DNA of 64,000 bases from Nibrella viscosa (lineage in GTDB: Bacteria; Bacteroidota; Bacteroidia; Cytophagales; Spirosomataceae), in the NCBI RefSeq assembly GCF_039541875.1, contig NZ_BAABHB010000001.1:992001-1056000 (forward strand). The letters are read 5' to 3'. Below are positions 1 to 6,173 of the stretch, in pieces; position 1 is the stretch's first letter; each line of letters begins with the position of its first letter. The position numbers and the translations under genes are program-made. The notes beneath the pieces were generated by a model, which was not told the origin of the DNA, ran no database searches, and saw nothing but the letters and a program-made list of their open reading frames with translations.

Positions 1-47
1 GTGGCAGCCATAGCGCTTACGAGCAGCAGAAGTAAAAGATTCATCAT
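1..47 (-). CDS. 5' end of a secreted protein gene (partial)
   Basis: Only the first 15 codons are inside the window; the gene runs leftwards off the edge. The visible residues are two Met, Asn, a run of leucines and then Val-Ser-Ala-Met-Ala-Ala, which reads as the hydrophobic core and cleavage region of a Sec signal peptide. Two ATGs in tandem (ends at 47 and 44) could both serve as start. Product and family cannot be named from this fragment. Confidence 0.55.
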   Translation of the reverse strand, partial: MMNLLLLLLVSAMAA

Positions 48-178
48 AGAGAAAGAAGTGTATAGTTCAGAAAAGCGTACTAAAGGTACTGACCTGGTCC
101 GTGGGAATATAAACCAACGTGATAAACTGGAGGATTCAGGGGGTAAACTCAGGTAAAACCGGGACGAATGGTAGTAGC

Positions 179-922
179 CTAGGCGAAGAGTTCTGCCCGG
201 TTTTGCAGTTCCGGGTAATTGGCTGGGGCCAGCACCTCCGGCACGTCGGTGGGCTCGGTGCGCGATGTAATGCGCTTGCTGATACTATGGCTGTGCATCT
301 GCCCGGCCGGAAACAGGTCGCCGGTAATGACCAGCACCTCCGCTTCGGTGAGGTCATCGTGCAGCCAGGCTTTTTCGTGTTCGGGAGTCAGCACGACCGG
401 CATCCGCTGTTTGGTGTTATGGATGCGGGCCAGCAACGGATTGGCTTCGGTGGTGAGCAGGCTGAAGGTCTGCTGCACTTCGCCTGTTTCGGGGTCGGTC
501 CATTCATCCCAGATACCCGCAATAGAGAAGATTTTCTGATTTTTCAGGTTAATGAAGAACGGAAACTTTTTGCTCCCGATGGTATGCCATTCGTAAAAGC
601 CGGTGGAGGGGATGAGGCAGCGCCGGCCAGCCTGAATGGCTGAGCGGAACGAGGGCTTGTCGAATACCGTTTCTGAACGGGCATTCAGCGTCCTGGTCCG
701 GATGTCGTCGGCATCCTGCCGGGATTTGGCCCATTTGGGAATCAGACCCCATTGCAGCATCTGGAGTTTGCCCGGTTGCTGGTGCGTAACAACCGGCCAG
801 TCCGGAAACTGGTAGGCGTTGGCGTGGTAAACCGGCGTAAAGCCGGCCGAATCATCGAGTTTGGCTTTGTACCGCTTCTCCAGGGCTGGCTGGTCAACAC
901 TTAATGAGTTATGAAAGCACAT
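179..922 (-). CDS. SRAP (SOS response-associated peptidase / HMCES-YedK) family protein
   Basis: A 247-aa SRAP-domain protein. The family shields abasic sites in single-stranded DNA by a covalent link through Cys2, exposed after Met removal. The open frame extends upstream to 985, but the start at 922 is preferred because it begins Met-Cys-Phe-His, placing the obligatory Cys at position 2. The other family residues are visible: Asn80 (TLNARSET), Glu111 (TGFYEWH) and His168 (RIHNTKQRMPVVL). Length fits the family. The function is established for YedK and HMCES and is inferred here by homology. The gene appears monocistronic, and no LexA-type operator was recognised upstream. Confidence 0.93.
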   Translation of the reverse strand: MCFHNSLSVDQPALEKRYKAKLDDSAGFTPVYHANAYQFPDWPVVTHQQPGKLQMLQWGLIPKWAKSRQDADDIRTRTLNARSETVFDKPSFRSAIQAGRRCLIPSTGFYEWHTIGSKKFPFFINLKNQKIFSIAGIWDEWTDPETGEVQQTFSLLTTEANPLLARIHNTKQRMPVVLTPEHEKAWLHDDLTEAEVLVITGDLFPAGQMHSHSISKRITSRTEPTDVPEVLAPANYPELQNRAELFA

Positions 923-1130
923 AAACGCAGAAATTGAATTCCACCGTGTCCCGGTTGGCGGGCATAACTGAGAAACAAATTTCATACCTCTTCTGTTGAC
1001 AAAAGCTCATGTATAGGCAAAAGCGGGTACCGCTCTATATCTGGTGCAGGGAATAGGAAAAACCTGCGGGGCGAGTAAGAAATTTTTTGGGAACTGCAGC
1101 AACGGGATCAGGGGGCGGTGAGGATCGGAC

Positions 1131-1168
1131 AAAAAAAGCCGGGCACCTGTTGGATGGACGTACCCGGC
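1131..1168 (-). terminator. Intrinsic terminator after the DUF4142 gene
   Basis: Read on the minus strand, GCCGGGTA and TGCCCGGC arms (1138-1168) form a GC-rich hairpin followed by a seven-T run (1131-1137). It lies 23 nt past the DUF4142 stop codon. Confidence 0.75.
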
Positions 1169-1190
1169 AGATTCTGACTAAGTGTTGCGA

Positions 1191-1847
1191 TTATCGGCTC
1201 ATGGTACCGTTATTGCTCTTTTGGCCCAGGGTTTCGCGGGCTACCTGCAGATGCGTTTTCACCAGCGGGTGAGCCGCTTCGGCCAGATTCTTCAGGCTTT
1301 CATCACTGGCGTTTGACTCAACCTTAGCCATTATCCGATCCAGGTTTTCGTGGCCTTTTACTCCACTTTCCTGCATATACATCTGGTCGAAGGCTGCGCC
1401 CGACATTCCGTTTATCCGGCTGATCATCGACCGGATCTGCGCATCCGGCTTAGCCGGCAGGGTAGAGCCTTTCGCTCGTGCAAGTTCTTTTAACTTCGCC
1501 AACAGCCCGGCTTGTTCTTCAACTTCAGCCTGGGCCAGTTGCCGGACCGCTTCGGTGGAGGCTTTCCGGACCGCCAGGCGGCTGATTTCTAACTGCATCA
1601 TGCTGCCTATGGCAACCTGCATCATCAGGTCCTGGTCGGCCTGTGAGAGCCGGGCACGGGTTGGGTTTACGCTTGCTATCTGAGCCGCCCCCCGCTCATT
1701 CAAGCGCCTGAACTCCTCCCGGCTCATAACGCCAATGGTAGTAGTGGCCGAATTACGTGAATTCCTGGTATTGATTTGCTGCGCCACCGAAACGCCTGCT
1801 GTTACTAAAAGGAGCATCAGTCCGACAACCATAGATGCTTTTTTCAT
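1191..1847 (-). CDS. DUF4142 domain-containing exported protein
   Basis: A 218-aa protein with an N-terminal signal peptide (MKKASMVVGLMLLLVTAG, probable cleavage after SVA near residue 22). From about residue 45 it is almost wholly helical, with the DUF4142 pattern: MMQVAIGSMMQLEISRLA, then a central GHENLDRIM stretch, then LAEAAHPLVKTHLQVA. DUF4142 proteins are ferritin-like four-helix bundles found in the periplasm or extracellularly; no biochemical role is established. It ends in a strong terminator and stands alone. The family call is confident, the function unknown. Confidence 0.85.
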   Translation of the reverse strand: MKKASMVVGLMLLLVTAGVSVAQQINTRNSRNSATTTIGVMSREEFRRLNERGAAQIASVNPTRARLSQADQDLMMQVAIGSMMQLEISRLAVRKASTEAVRQLAQAEVEEQAGLLAKLKELARAKGSTLPAKPDAQIRSMISRINGMSGAAFDQMYMQESGVKGHENLDRIMAKVESNASDESLKNLAEAAHPLVKTHLQVARETLGQKSNNGTMSR

Positions 1848-1991
1848 TCTGATTAAGTTTGTAGAGTATATATATTAAATCAATTTGCCTCCTAACCAAC
1901 TGTACCAAAGTAAAGTTTAGTAAGAAGTTGTTTATTGCCTATAGGGACTTTTTGGGGAGTGTTTTCGCATATAGCTTTTTGCTAAGGAGTT

Positions 1992-2477
1992 ATGTCGTTT
2001 GATTATTCGCTGGATTACCGGGCCATTGATATGCGCCGGCATCCTGAGTTGTATCGGGTTGGAAAGGGTGAACAGGGCGTTCTGCTGGTAGAGCCTTATA
2101 AATCAGAAATTCTGCCCTATTGGCGGTTTAAAACGCCGGAGATTGCCCGCAACTCGTCGGAAACGATTTACCAGCTTTTTCTGGCGTATAAGGCAGCAGG
2201 CGATTTTGTGGGTATGGACATGGCCCGGAAGTTTCTGCAAATGGGTTATACCCGTGCCCGGCGATACGCTAATCACCGCTCGGGGCAGAAATATGAGGGC
2301 CCTGTACCCGCCGATCAGAAAGGACGGAGCGGAGCCCACGGTCGGGACGAATTACCTCGCACCGAAGATCCGGTAAAGGCGGAGAGTGCCCGGATTTTCT
2401 ATGATAAGTACCGGATAGCGAGGGACGATGAGGACTATAAACGACTGAAAAAGGCCCATCAGGAGCGGTATGGCTGA
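1992..2477 (+). CDS. DUF4385 domain-containing protein
   Basis: A 161-aa soluble protein with no signal peptide. The conserved core of the DUF4385 family is easy to see: DMRRHPELYRVGKGEQGVLL, VEPYKSEILPYWRFKTPEIA, then DFVGMDMARKFLQMGYTRAR followed by RYANH. The family occurs in bacteria, phages and some eukaryotic algae and has no known activity. The C-terminal 45 residues are charged and helical. The next gene (2496-2735) is convergent, 18 nt away. Confidence 0.85.
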   Translation: MSFDYSLDYRAIDMRRHPELYRVGKGEQGVLLVEPYKSEILPYWRFKTPEIARNSSETIYQLFLAYKAAGDFVGMDMARKFLQMGYTRARRYANHRSGQKYEGPVPADQKGRSGAHGRDELPRTEDPVKAESARIFYDKYRIARDDEDYKRLKKAHQERYG

Positions 2478-2495
2478 GGAGGGGGGCAGACGGCG

Positions 2496-2735
2496 TTAAC
2501 CCCCGTAGACCAACTGAAATCCATTATCGATCAGCAGTCGGCCTAAGCTGAATGGAGCAACATAAAATGCCTCGTTTTTGGCAATAATGCAATACAAAGC
2601 ATCATCCTGCTGCCGTTTTTTGCTCAAATACAACAAAGCTTCGGCCAGCGTGGTAAACGCCTGCATGGAAGGCTCTCCCTCTGACCCGCTGGGCCTGTAC
2701 TCTCCTCCCTCCTCGGAGGAACTGTAATCATTCAT
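2496..2735 (-). CDS. Small acidic cytoplasmic protein, paralogue of the 2859-3077 gene
   Basis: 79 aa, no signal peptide. An acidic, Ser/Gly-rich tail (about residues 1-25) precedes a compact domain: FTTLAEALLYL, then ALYCIIAKNEAFYVAPF, then LLIDNGFQLVYGG. The same pattern is in the neighbouring 72-aa product (FTSFPEALSYI, TFCIVSRQEGVFEVVPF, LISQSGYRLIFAY), so the two are tandem paralogues. The layout suggests a small alpha/beta fold. I do not recognise the family and assign no function. Confidence 0.7.
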   Translation of the reverse strand: MNDYSSSEEGGEYRPSGSEGEPSMQAFTTLAEALLYLSKKRQQDDALYCIIAKNEAFYVAPFSLGRLLIDNGFQLVYGG

Positions 2736-2858
2736 TGTACTGTGTATAAAAATATAGTCTACAAATATCGGTCAATCAAGTATGGTGAAAATTAATTTTA
2801 AATTATACTCCATTCAAAAAAAACACTATCCTAAGAGGCTTATAATCAGCCGGTGCCA

Positions 2859-3077
2859 TCAGTAGGCAAAAATCAACCGATACCCCGATTGACTAATCAG
2901 GTACAGGCCTTCCAGAAATGGGACCACTTCAAACACCCCTTCCTGACGGGAGACAATGCAGAATGTATCGTCAACGTCTTCCTGTATACGCCGGATGTAG
3001 GATAGCGCTTCCGGAAAACTGGTAAACGCTCCTGGACTAGTTAACTCTCCTTCTTCAACACGTTCAATCTCCCCCAT
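2859..3077 (-). CDS. Small acidic cytoplasmic protein, paralogue of the 2496-2735 gene
   Basis: 72 aa. It begins MGEIERVEEGELTSPG and then carries the same domain as the downstream 79-aa protein: F-T-x-x-x-E-A-L-x-Y near residue 19, a C-I-V/I core strand with E and F/V-V-P-F, and a C-terminal G-(F/Y)-x-L-(V/I). The 123-nt AT-rich gap before the next paralogue contains no obvious terminator, so co-transcription is possible. No function can be assigned. Confidence 0.7.
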   Translation of the reverse strand: MGEIERVEEGELTSPGAFTSFPEALSYIRRIQEDVDDTFCIVSRQEGVFEVVPFLEGLYLISQSGYRLIFAY

Positions 3078-3249
3078 TATTAAAAAGTCATTAAGCCGAC
3101 ACTTAGTAATCTATTAACCGTGGCATTTTGTTCAATTAACCTTATTCAATTAACCGAATGGATAGTGACTCATAGTTATTTTTGTGTTGGCGCCCGGCGG
3201 CTAATCTTCTAAACCTTTATAAGTATCAGTGGTTATGTGGTAGTAAAGC

Positions 3250-3255
3250 GGGAGG
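3250..3255 (+). promoter_or_regulatory. Ribosome binding site GGGAGG
   Basis: GGGAGG lies 5 nt before the ATG at 3261. Such sites are infrequent in this window. It favours that ATG over the GTG at 3237, which has no comparable site. Confidence 0.5.
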
Positions 3256-3260
3256 TTGAT

Positions 3261-3518
3261 ATGAAGCGTTTTTTCACCATCAATGAGTCACTAATGGATT
3301 TGGCCTCTAAGGCTAAAGACGGGGAGATTATTATTATTCACCAGCGGGAGTTAGAAGAAGACGATACCGACAAAGTACACCAGTTCTTCTGGCTGCACAA
3401 AATGTGGTCGAATCGCTTAGAACCTCTCCTGACCCATTTACAGGATTATTTTCGCCAGCAGGGGGTGACCTTCCGGTATGTGGTCCGGAAGGCCGAACGG
3501 GCTGAATTTAAGACGTAG
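3261..3518 (+). CDS. Small hypothetical protein (85 aa)
   Basis: An 85-aa soluble protein starting MKRFFTINESLMDLASKAKD. The frame is open from a GTG at 3237, but the GGGAGG site at 3250-3255 points to the ATG at 3261. The middle is acidic (ELEEDDTDKV) and the end basic, with two likely amphipathic helices. A strong terminator follows 36 nt after the stop, supporting a real single-gene transcript. I do not recognise the family. Confidence 0.65.
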   Translation: MKRFFTINESLMDLASKAKDGEIIIIHQRELEEDDTDKVHQFFWLHKMWSNRLEPLLTHLQDYFRQQGVTFRYVVRKAERAEFKT

Positions 3519-3553
3519 ACCGGTTGCAATAGTACCCGGTACACTTACATACG

Positions 3554-3583
3554 AAAACCCGGTCTCCACGGCCGGGTTTTCTT
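3554..3583 (+). terminator. Intrinsic terminator
   Basis: AAAACCCGG and CCGGGTTTT form a 9-bp stem (3554-3562 / 3572-3580) with a T-rich 3' arm continuing TTTTCTT. It serves the 85-aa gene. Confidence 0.8.
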
Positions 3584-3639
3584 GCCGGGCAACAACTCGT
3601 TAATCGGGTAATATGCACCAAATAGCGGGCGGTTTCTGG

Positions 3640-3662
3640 TAGCGCCTTGCCCGAAGGCGCTA
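3640..3662 (-). repeat. Perfect 9-bp hairpin after the lipoprotein gene
   Basis: TAGCGCCTT and AAGGCGCTA flank a 5-nt loop. It sits 21 nt past the stop of the minus-strand lipoprotein gene. It lacks a T-run, so it may be a 3'-end stabiliser or a non-canonical terminator. Confidence 0.5.
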
Positions 3663-3683
3663 CGGTACCTATCTATACCTCAC

Positions 3684-4271
3684 CTACCGGACCAGCAGAT
3701 CCCGCATATGGAACTGGACCCGCTTTGGTGCCGGCTGACTGCCACCAAAGTAGGGATTGCACAATATACCCAGGTTGCCTTTATGGAAAAAGAGCTGTCG
3801 ATACCGGGTCTGGTATCCTCTGGTTTCCTGGTCCCAGACACTGTATTCATACATCCGGTGTAGCCGGTCGATGCCAATTCGGTAGCGCTTTACCTCGCCG
3901 AGCGTGATGGTGTCGATCACCCCGTACTCGCGGGTACCGTTGACATACGTATAGCGGCCAATTTCGATCCGGTTATTGAGCCAGCGCCAGACGAGCCGGG
4001 CCGAATTTTCATGAACATTTCCAAAGCTGAGCCCGGTAATTTTGTTCCAGTTAGGCTGATACGCCATCGGCAACTGATAAATACTCTCGGCGTCGAACTG
4101 GAGCGATACCTCAATTTTTACTGGTTTTGGATAAAGCTGGGGCACCTGTAGACCAATTGGCCGATGCTGCCCGGCGGGAAAGATAACCGGCTTCATCGGA
4201 TCGGGATCAAGATCGCTGAAGCAACTGATTACCAGGGCTATCAATGGGATAAGCAGGATAACTCGTTTCAT
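3684..4271 (-). CDS. Putative lipoprotein of unknown function
   Basis: 195 aa. A short signal peptide ends in a lipobox (ALVISC, Cys17), so the product is probably a lipid-anchored envelope protein. The mature part is rich in alternating polar and aromatic residues (RLVWRWLNNRIEIGRYTYV, RYRIGIDRLHRMYEYSVWD), suggesting beta structure. It ends with a Cys-containing segment near LGILCNPYFGG. No family is recognised. It faces a convergent gene downstream and a long non-coding region upstream. Confidence 0.7.
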   Translation of the reverse strand: MKRVILLIPLIALVISCFSDLDPDPMKPVIFPAGQHRPIGLQVPQLYPKPVKIEVSLQFDAESIYQLPMAYQPNWNKITGLSFGNVHENSARLVWRWLNNRIEIGRYTYVNGTREYGVIDTITLGEVKRYRIGIDRLHRMYEYSVWDQETRGYQTRYRQLFFHKGNLGILCNPYFGGSQPAPKRVQFHMRDLLVR

Positions 4272-4502
4272 CAGTATTGTTGTTGGTTTACAAACTAGTA
4301 ACTGCTCCTGTGAGCTCTTGTTTAGTCCGTTTTACGGTTACAAGCTGAGAGCCGATGCTGATTTGCCTATGAGCTGAACTTGGGAAAATGAATTTTCTGC
4401 CCTAAGTTCAAGCGCCAAAACCCCGGGTAAGACAAAACCCCGGCGGGGCCGGGGCTGGTTGTTACCTATACTCGTTCTGCACCGGAAGCGCGTAATCCGC
4501 CG
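4272..4502. other. Non-coding stretch upstream of the lipoprotein gene
   Basis: Holds the leader of the lipoprotein gene and the GC-rich terminator at 4434-4454. Otherwise I see nothing in it. Confidence 0.5.
4434..4454 (-). terminator. Intrinsic terminator (minus strand) after the 51-aa ORF
   Basis: CCCCGGC (4438-4444) and GCCGGGG (4448-4454) pair around a 3-nt loop. On the minus strand the hairpin is followed by TTTT (4434-4437). The only candidate gene it can serve is the short ORF at 4503-4658, 48 nt upstream of the hairpin. Confidence 0.6.
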
Positions 4503-4658
4503 TCAGTTAACAGAGATTGCCAGTGTCAGTATCCACGGTTTGTAATCCGGCTTTAAATGGTTTGGTACGCAATACTGATGCACGGATACCGCGATAAAGC
4601 CGTTGAACGGGTGAGCCGCATAGCGCCACACCGTCCCCCATTTCCATTTTTTCATCAT
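4503..4658 (-). CDS. Probable 51-aa small protein
   Basis: A 51-codon ORF beginning with two ATGs, rich in aromatic residues: MMKKWKWGTVWRY near the N terminus and PDYKPWILTLAIS near the C terminus, with a central VSVHQYCVPNH. Coding status is supported indirectly: a terminator lies just downstream in the same orientation, and a perfect dyad (4691-4707) lies 32 nt upstream of the start. A 69-codon frame on the opposite strand (4557-4766) overlaps it and looks less protein-like. The family is unknown. This is an inference from context and needs conservation evidence. Confidence 0.4.
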   Translation of the reverse strand: MMKKWKWGTVWRYAAHPFNGFIAVSVHQYCVPNHLKPDYKPWILTLAISVN

Positions 4659-4690
4659 TTTGTTGTTTACTGGTTATTCCGGCAAATTCT

Positions 4691-4707
4691 GCAGTCTGCC
4701 AGACTGC
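4691..4707. promoter_or_regulatory. Perfect 8-1-8 dyad, operator-like
   Basis: GCAGTCTG-C-CAGACTGC is a perfect dyad with a single central base, too tight a loop for a normal hairpin. It lies upstream of the 51-aa ORF and looks more like a dimeric repressor site than an RNA structure. No matching regulator is identified. Confidence 0.4.
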
Positions 4708-4958
4708 TCATTTTTACCCGCCCGGTTGTCATTAGCTTAGTAACCCATAACTGGCTAAACTGTTAACAGAATGCCGGCTGCCTACCCCGGCAGCCGCTGG
4801 CGAAGACGCCGGAAACGCACAGCAACCCAAAAACCTTTATCTTAGCCGCTCCGTTTGGACAAAGTCATCGGGCCTTTGGCCCAGACCGTTCCCAACTGGT
4901 ACCTCTTCGGCTGGAGTGCTTTTGGGAAGGAGTCATCACTCATTATTTAAACTTAGAT
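4708..4958. other. Non-coding region upstream of folD
   Basis: Apart from the dyad at its left edge I see no gene. It holds several short GC-rich inverted segments, such as GCCGGCTGCCTACCCCGGC near 4773. The folD promoter should lie here, but no clear TAnnTTTG box was found. Confidence 0.4.
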
Positions 4959-5846
4959 ATGCAGCTATTAGACGGTAAGTACCTTTCTCAGCAAATCAAG
5001 CAGGAAATAGCGGTTCAGGTGGCCGACATCCGGAGCCAGGGTGGCAAGATTCCGCACCTGGTGGCTATTCTGGTCGGCAACAACGGCGCCAGCGAAACCT
5101 ACGTGGCCAGTAAAATGAAAAACTGCGAGGAGGTGGGCATGCAATCGTCGCTGTTCCGCTTCAATACCTCGGTGTCGGAAGCCGAACTGCTGGATAAAGT
5201 ACGCGCCATCAACGAAGATCCCGGCATTGATGGCCTGATTGTTCAGCTACCCTTGCCCGACCATATTTCGGCTGATAAAGTCATGGAAACCATTCACCCG
5301 GCGAAGGATGTGGATGGCTTTCATCCCATCAACATCGGCCGCATGGCCAAAGGCTTACCCGCTTATATCTCTGCCACCCCGCAGGGCGTGCTGGAAATGC
5401 TGAGCCGGTACCAGATCGAAACGGCCGGCAGGCATTGTGTGGTAGTGGGCCGGAGCCAGATCGTTGGCTTGCCCATGAGTATTCTGATGCAGCGCAACAC
5501 GTATCCGGGTAACTGCACCGTAACGCTCACCCACAGCCGTACCCAAAACCTGGCCGCCATTTGCCGCTCGGCCGATATTCTGGTGGCTGCCCTGGGCCGG
5601 CCGGAGTTTATTACCGGCGATATGGTGAAGGACGGTGCCGTGGTGATCGATGTTGGGTTGGAGCGCGTACCGGATGCCAGTAAAAAGAGTGGTTTTGCGC
5701 TGAAAGGTGACGTGAAATTCGATGAGGTGGCACCCAAAGCTGCGTTTATTACCCCGGTGCCCGGCGGGGTTGGCCTGATGACAATCTGTTCGCTGATGCA
5801 GAATACCCTCAAAGCCGCCCGCCAGGAAATTTACCCCAAACCGTAA
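4959..5846 (+). CDS. folD: Bifunctional methylenetetrahydrofolate dehydrogenase / cyclohydrolase
   Basis: 295 aa. Interconverts 5,10-methylene-THF, 5,10-methenyl-THF and 10-formyl-THF with NADP, feeding purine and formyl-Met synthesis in the cytosol. The catalytic Y-V-x-x-K motif is at 48-52 (TYVASKMKNC). Other family signatures are GLIVQLPLP near 92-100, KDVDGFHP, the Rossmann VVGRSQIVGLP near 162-172, and TPVPGGVGLMT near 265-275. Length is typical. It is followed by a strong terminator and stands alone. Confidence 0.97.
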   Translation: MQLLDGKYLSQQIKQEIAVQVADIRSQGGKIPHLVAILVGNNGASETYVASKMKNCEEVGMQSSLFRFNTSVSEAELLDKVRAINEDPGIDGLIVQLPLPDHISADKVMETIHPAKDVDGFHPINIGRMAKGLPAYISATPQGVLEMLSRYQIETAGRHCVVVGRSQIVGLPMSILMQRNTYPGNCTVTLTHSRTQNLAAICRSADILVAALGRPEFITGDMVKDGAVVIDVGLERVPDASKKSGFALKGDVKFDEVAPKAAFITPVPGGVGLMTICSLMQNTLKAARQEIYPKP

Positions 5847-5873
5847 GCAGGGTTTTGCTGGTGCTAAAACTAC

Positions 5874-5904
5874 AAAGGTCAGCCTGATGATGAGGCTGAC
5901 CTTT
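5874..5904 (+). terminator. Intrinsic terminator of folD
   Basis: A perfect 12-bp stem, AAAGGTCAGCCT / AGGCTGACCTTT, with a 7-nt loop, 27 nt after the folD stop. The 3' arm ends in TTT followed by AGTTGTTT. Confidence 0.75.
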
Positions 5905-5980
5905 AGTTGTTTATTTAACCCAAACCCTAACGTATATAATATGCGTGTTGTCGTGTCCAGAAATTGTTCCGCCGTATACG

Positions 5981-6018
5981 TATGCCGCCATCTGTCGGTT
6001 AGGATCGATGGCGGCATA
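5981..6018. repeat. 12-bp inverted repeat
   Basis: TATGCCGCCATC (5981-5992) and GATGGCGGCATA (6007-6018) are perfect complements around a 14-nt loop. There is no T-run on either side. It lies between folD and the convergent metallopeptidase gene. Confidence 0.6.
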
Positions 6019-6082
6019 CTGTACTATTGGTACCGGCCAGAGAACGTTGTGTGTGGATAGTTGTTTACTGTTTTGTTGAGTC

Positions 6083-6139
6083 AAAATTGCACCTGAATGT
6101 ATCGTTTCTCAATACCCATTCAGGCGAAACGGCAATTTT
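6083..6139. other. Candidate structured RNA with pseudoknot potential
   Basis: Two stems nest: AAAATTGC (6083-6090) with GCAATTTT (6132-6139), and CCTGAATG (6092-6099) with CATTCAGG (6117-6124). The hairpin loop contains CGTTTC (6103-6108), which is complementary to GAAACG (6126-6131) in the internal bulge, so a pseudoknot or a competing hairpin can form. It lies 35 nt beyond the stop of the minus-strand metallopeptidase gene and may act at that 3' end. Which strand is transcribed is unknown. Confidence 0.4.
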
Positions 6140-6173
6140 AGGCGGTAAACCGTAAATAAGGCTGGTTAATCTG

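Noticed and set aside
119..643. 174-codon plus-strand frame
   Set aside because: Lies antisense to the SRAP gene, whose active-site residues are all intact. Its translation has no family character.
4557..4766. 69-codon plus-strand frame upstream of folD
   Set aside because: Opposes the 51-aa ORF, lacks a ribosome site or terminator in its own direction, and its translation looks like a shadow frame.
5355..6017. 220-codon minus-strand frame over folD
   Set aside because: Shadow of folD; it also runs through the folD terminator.
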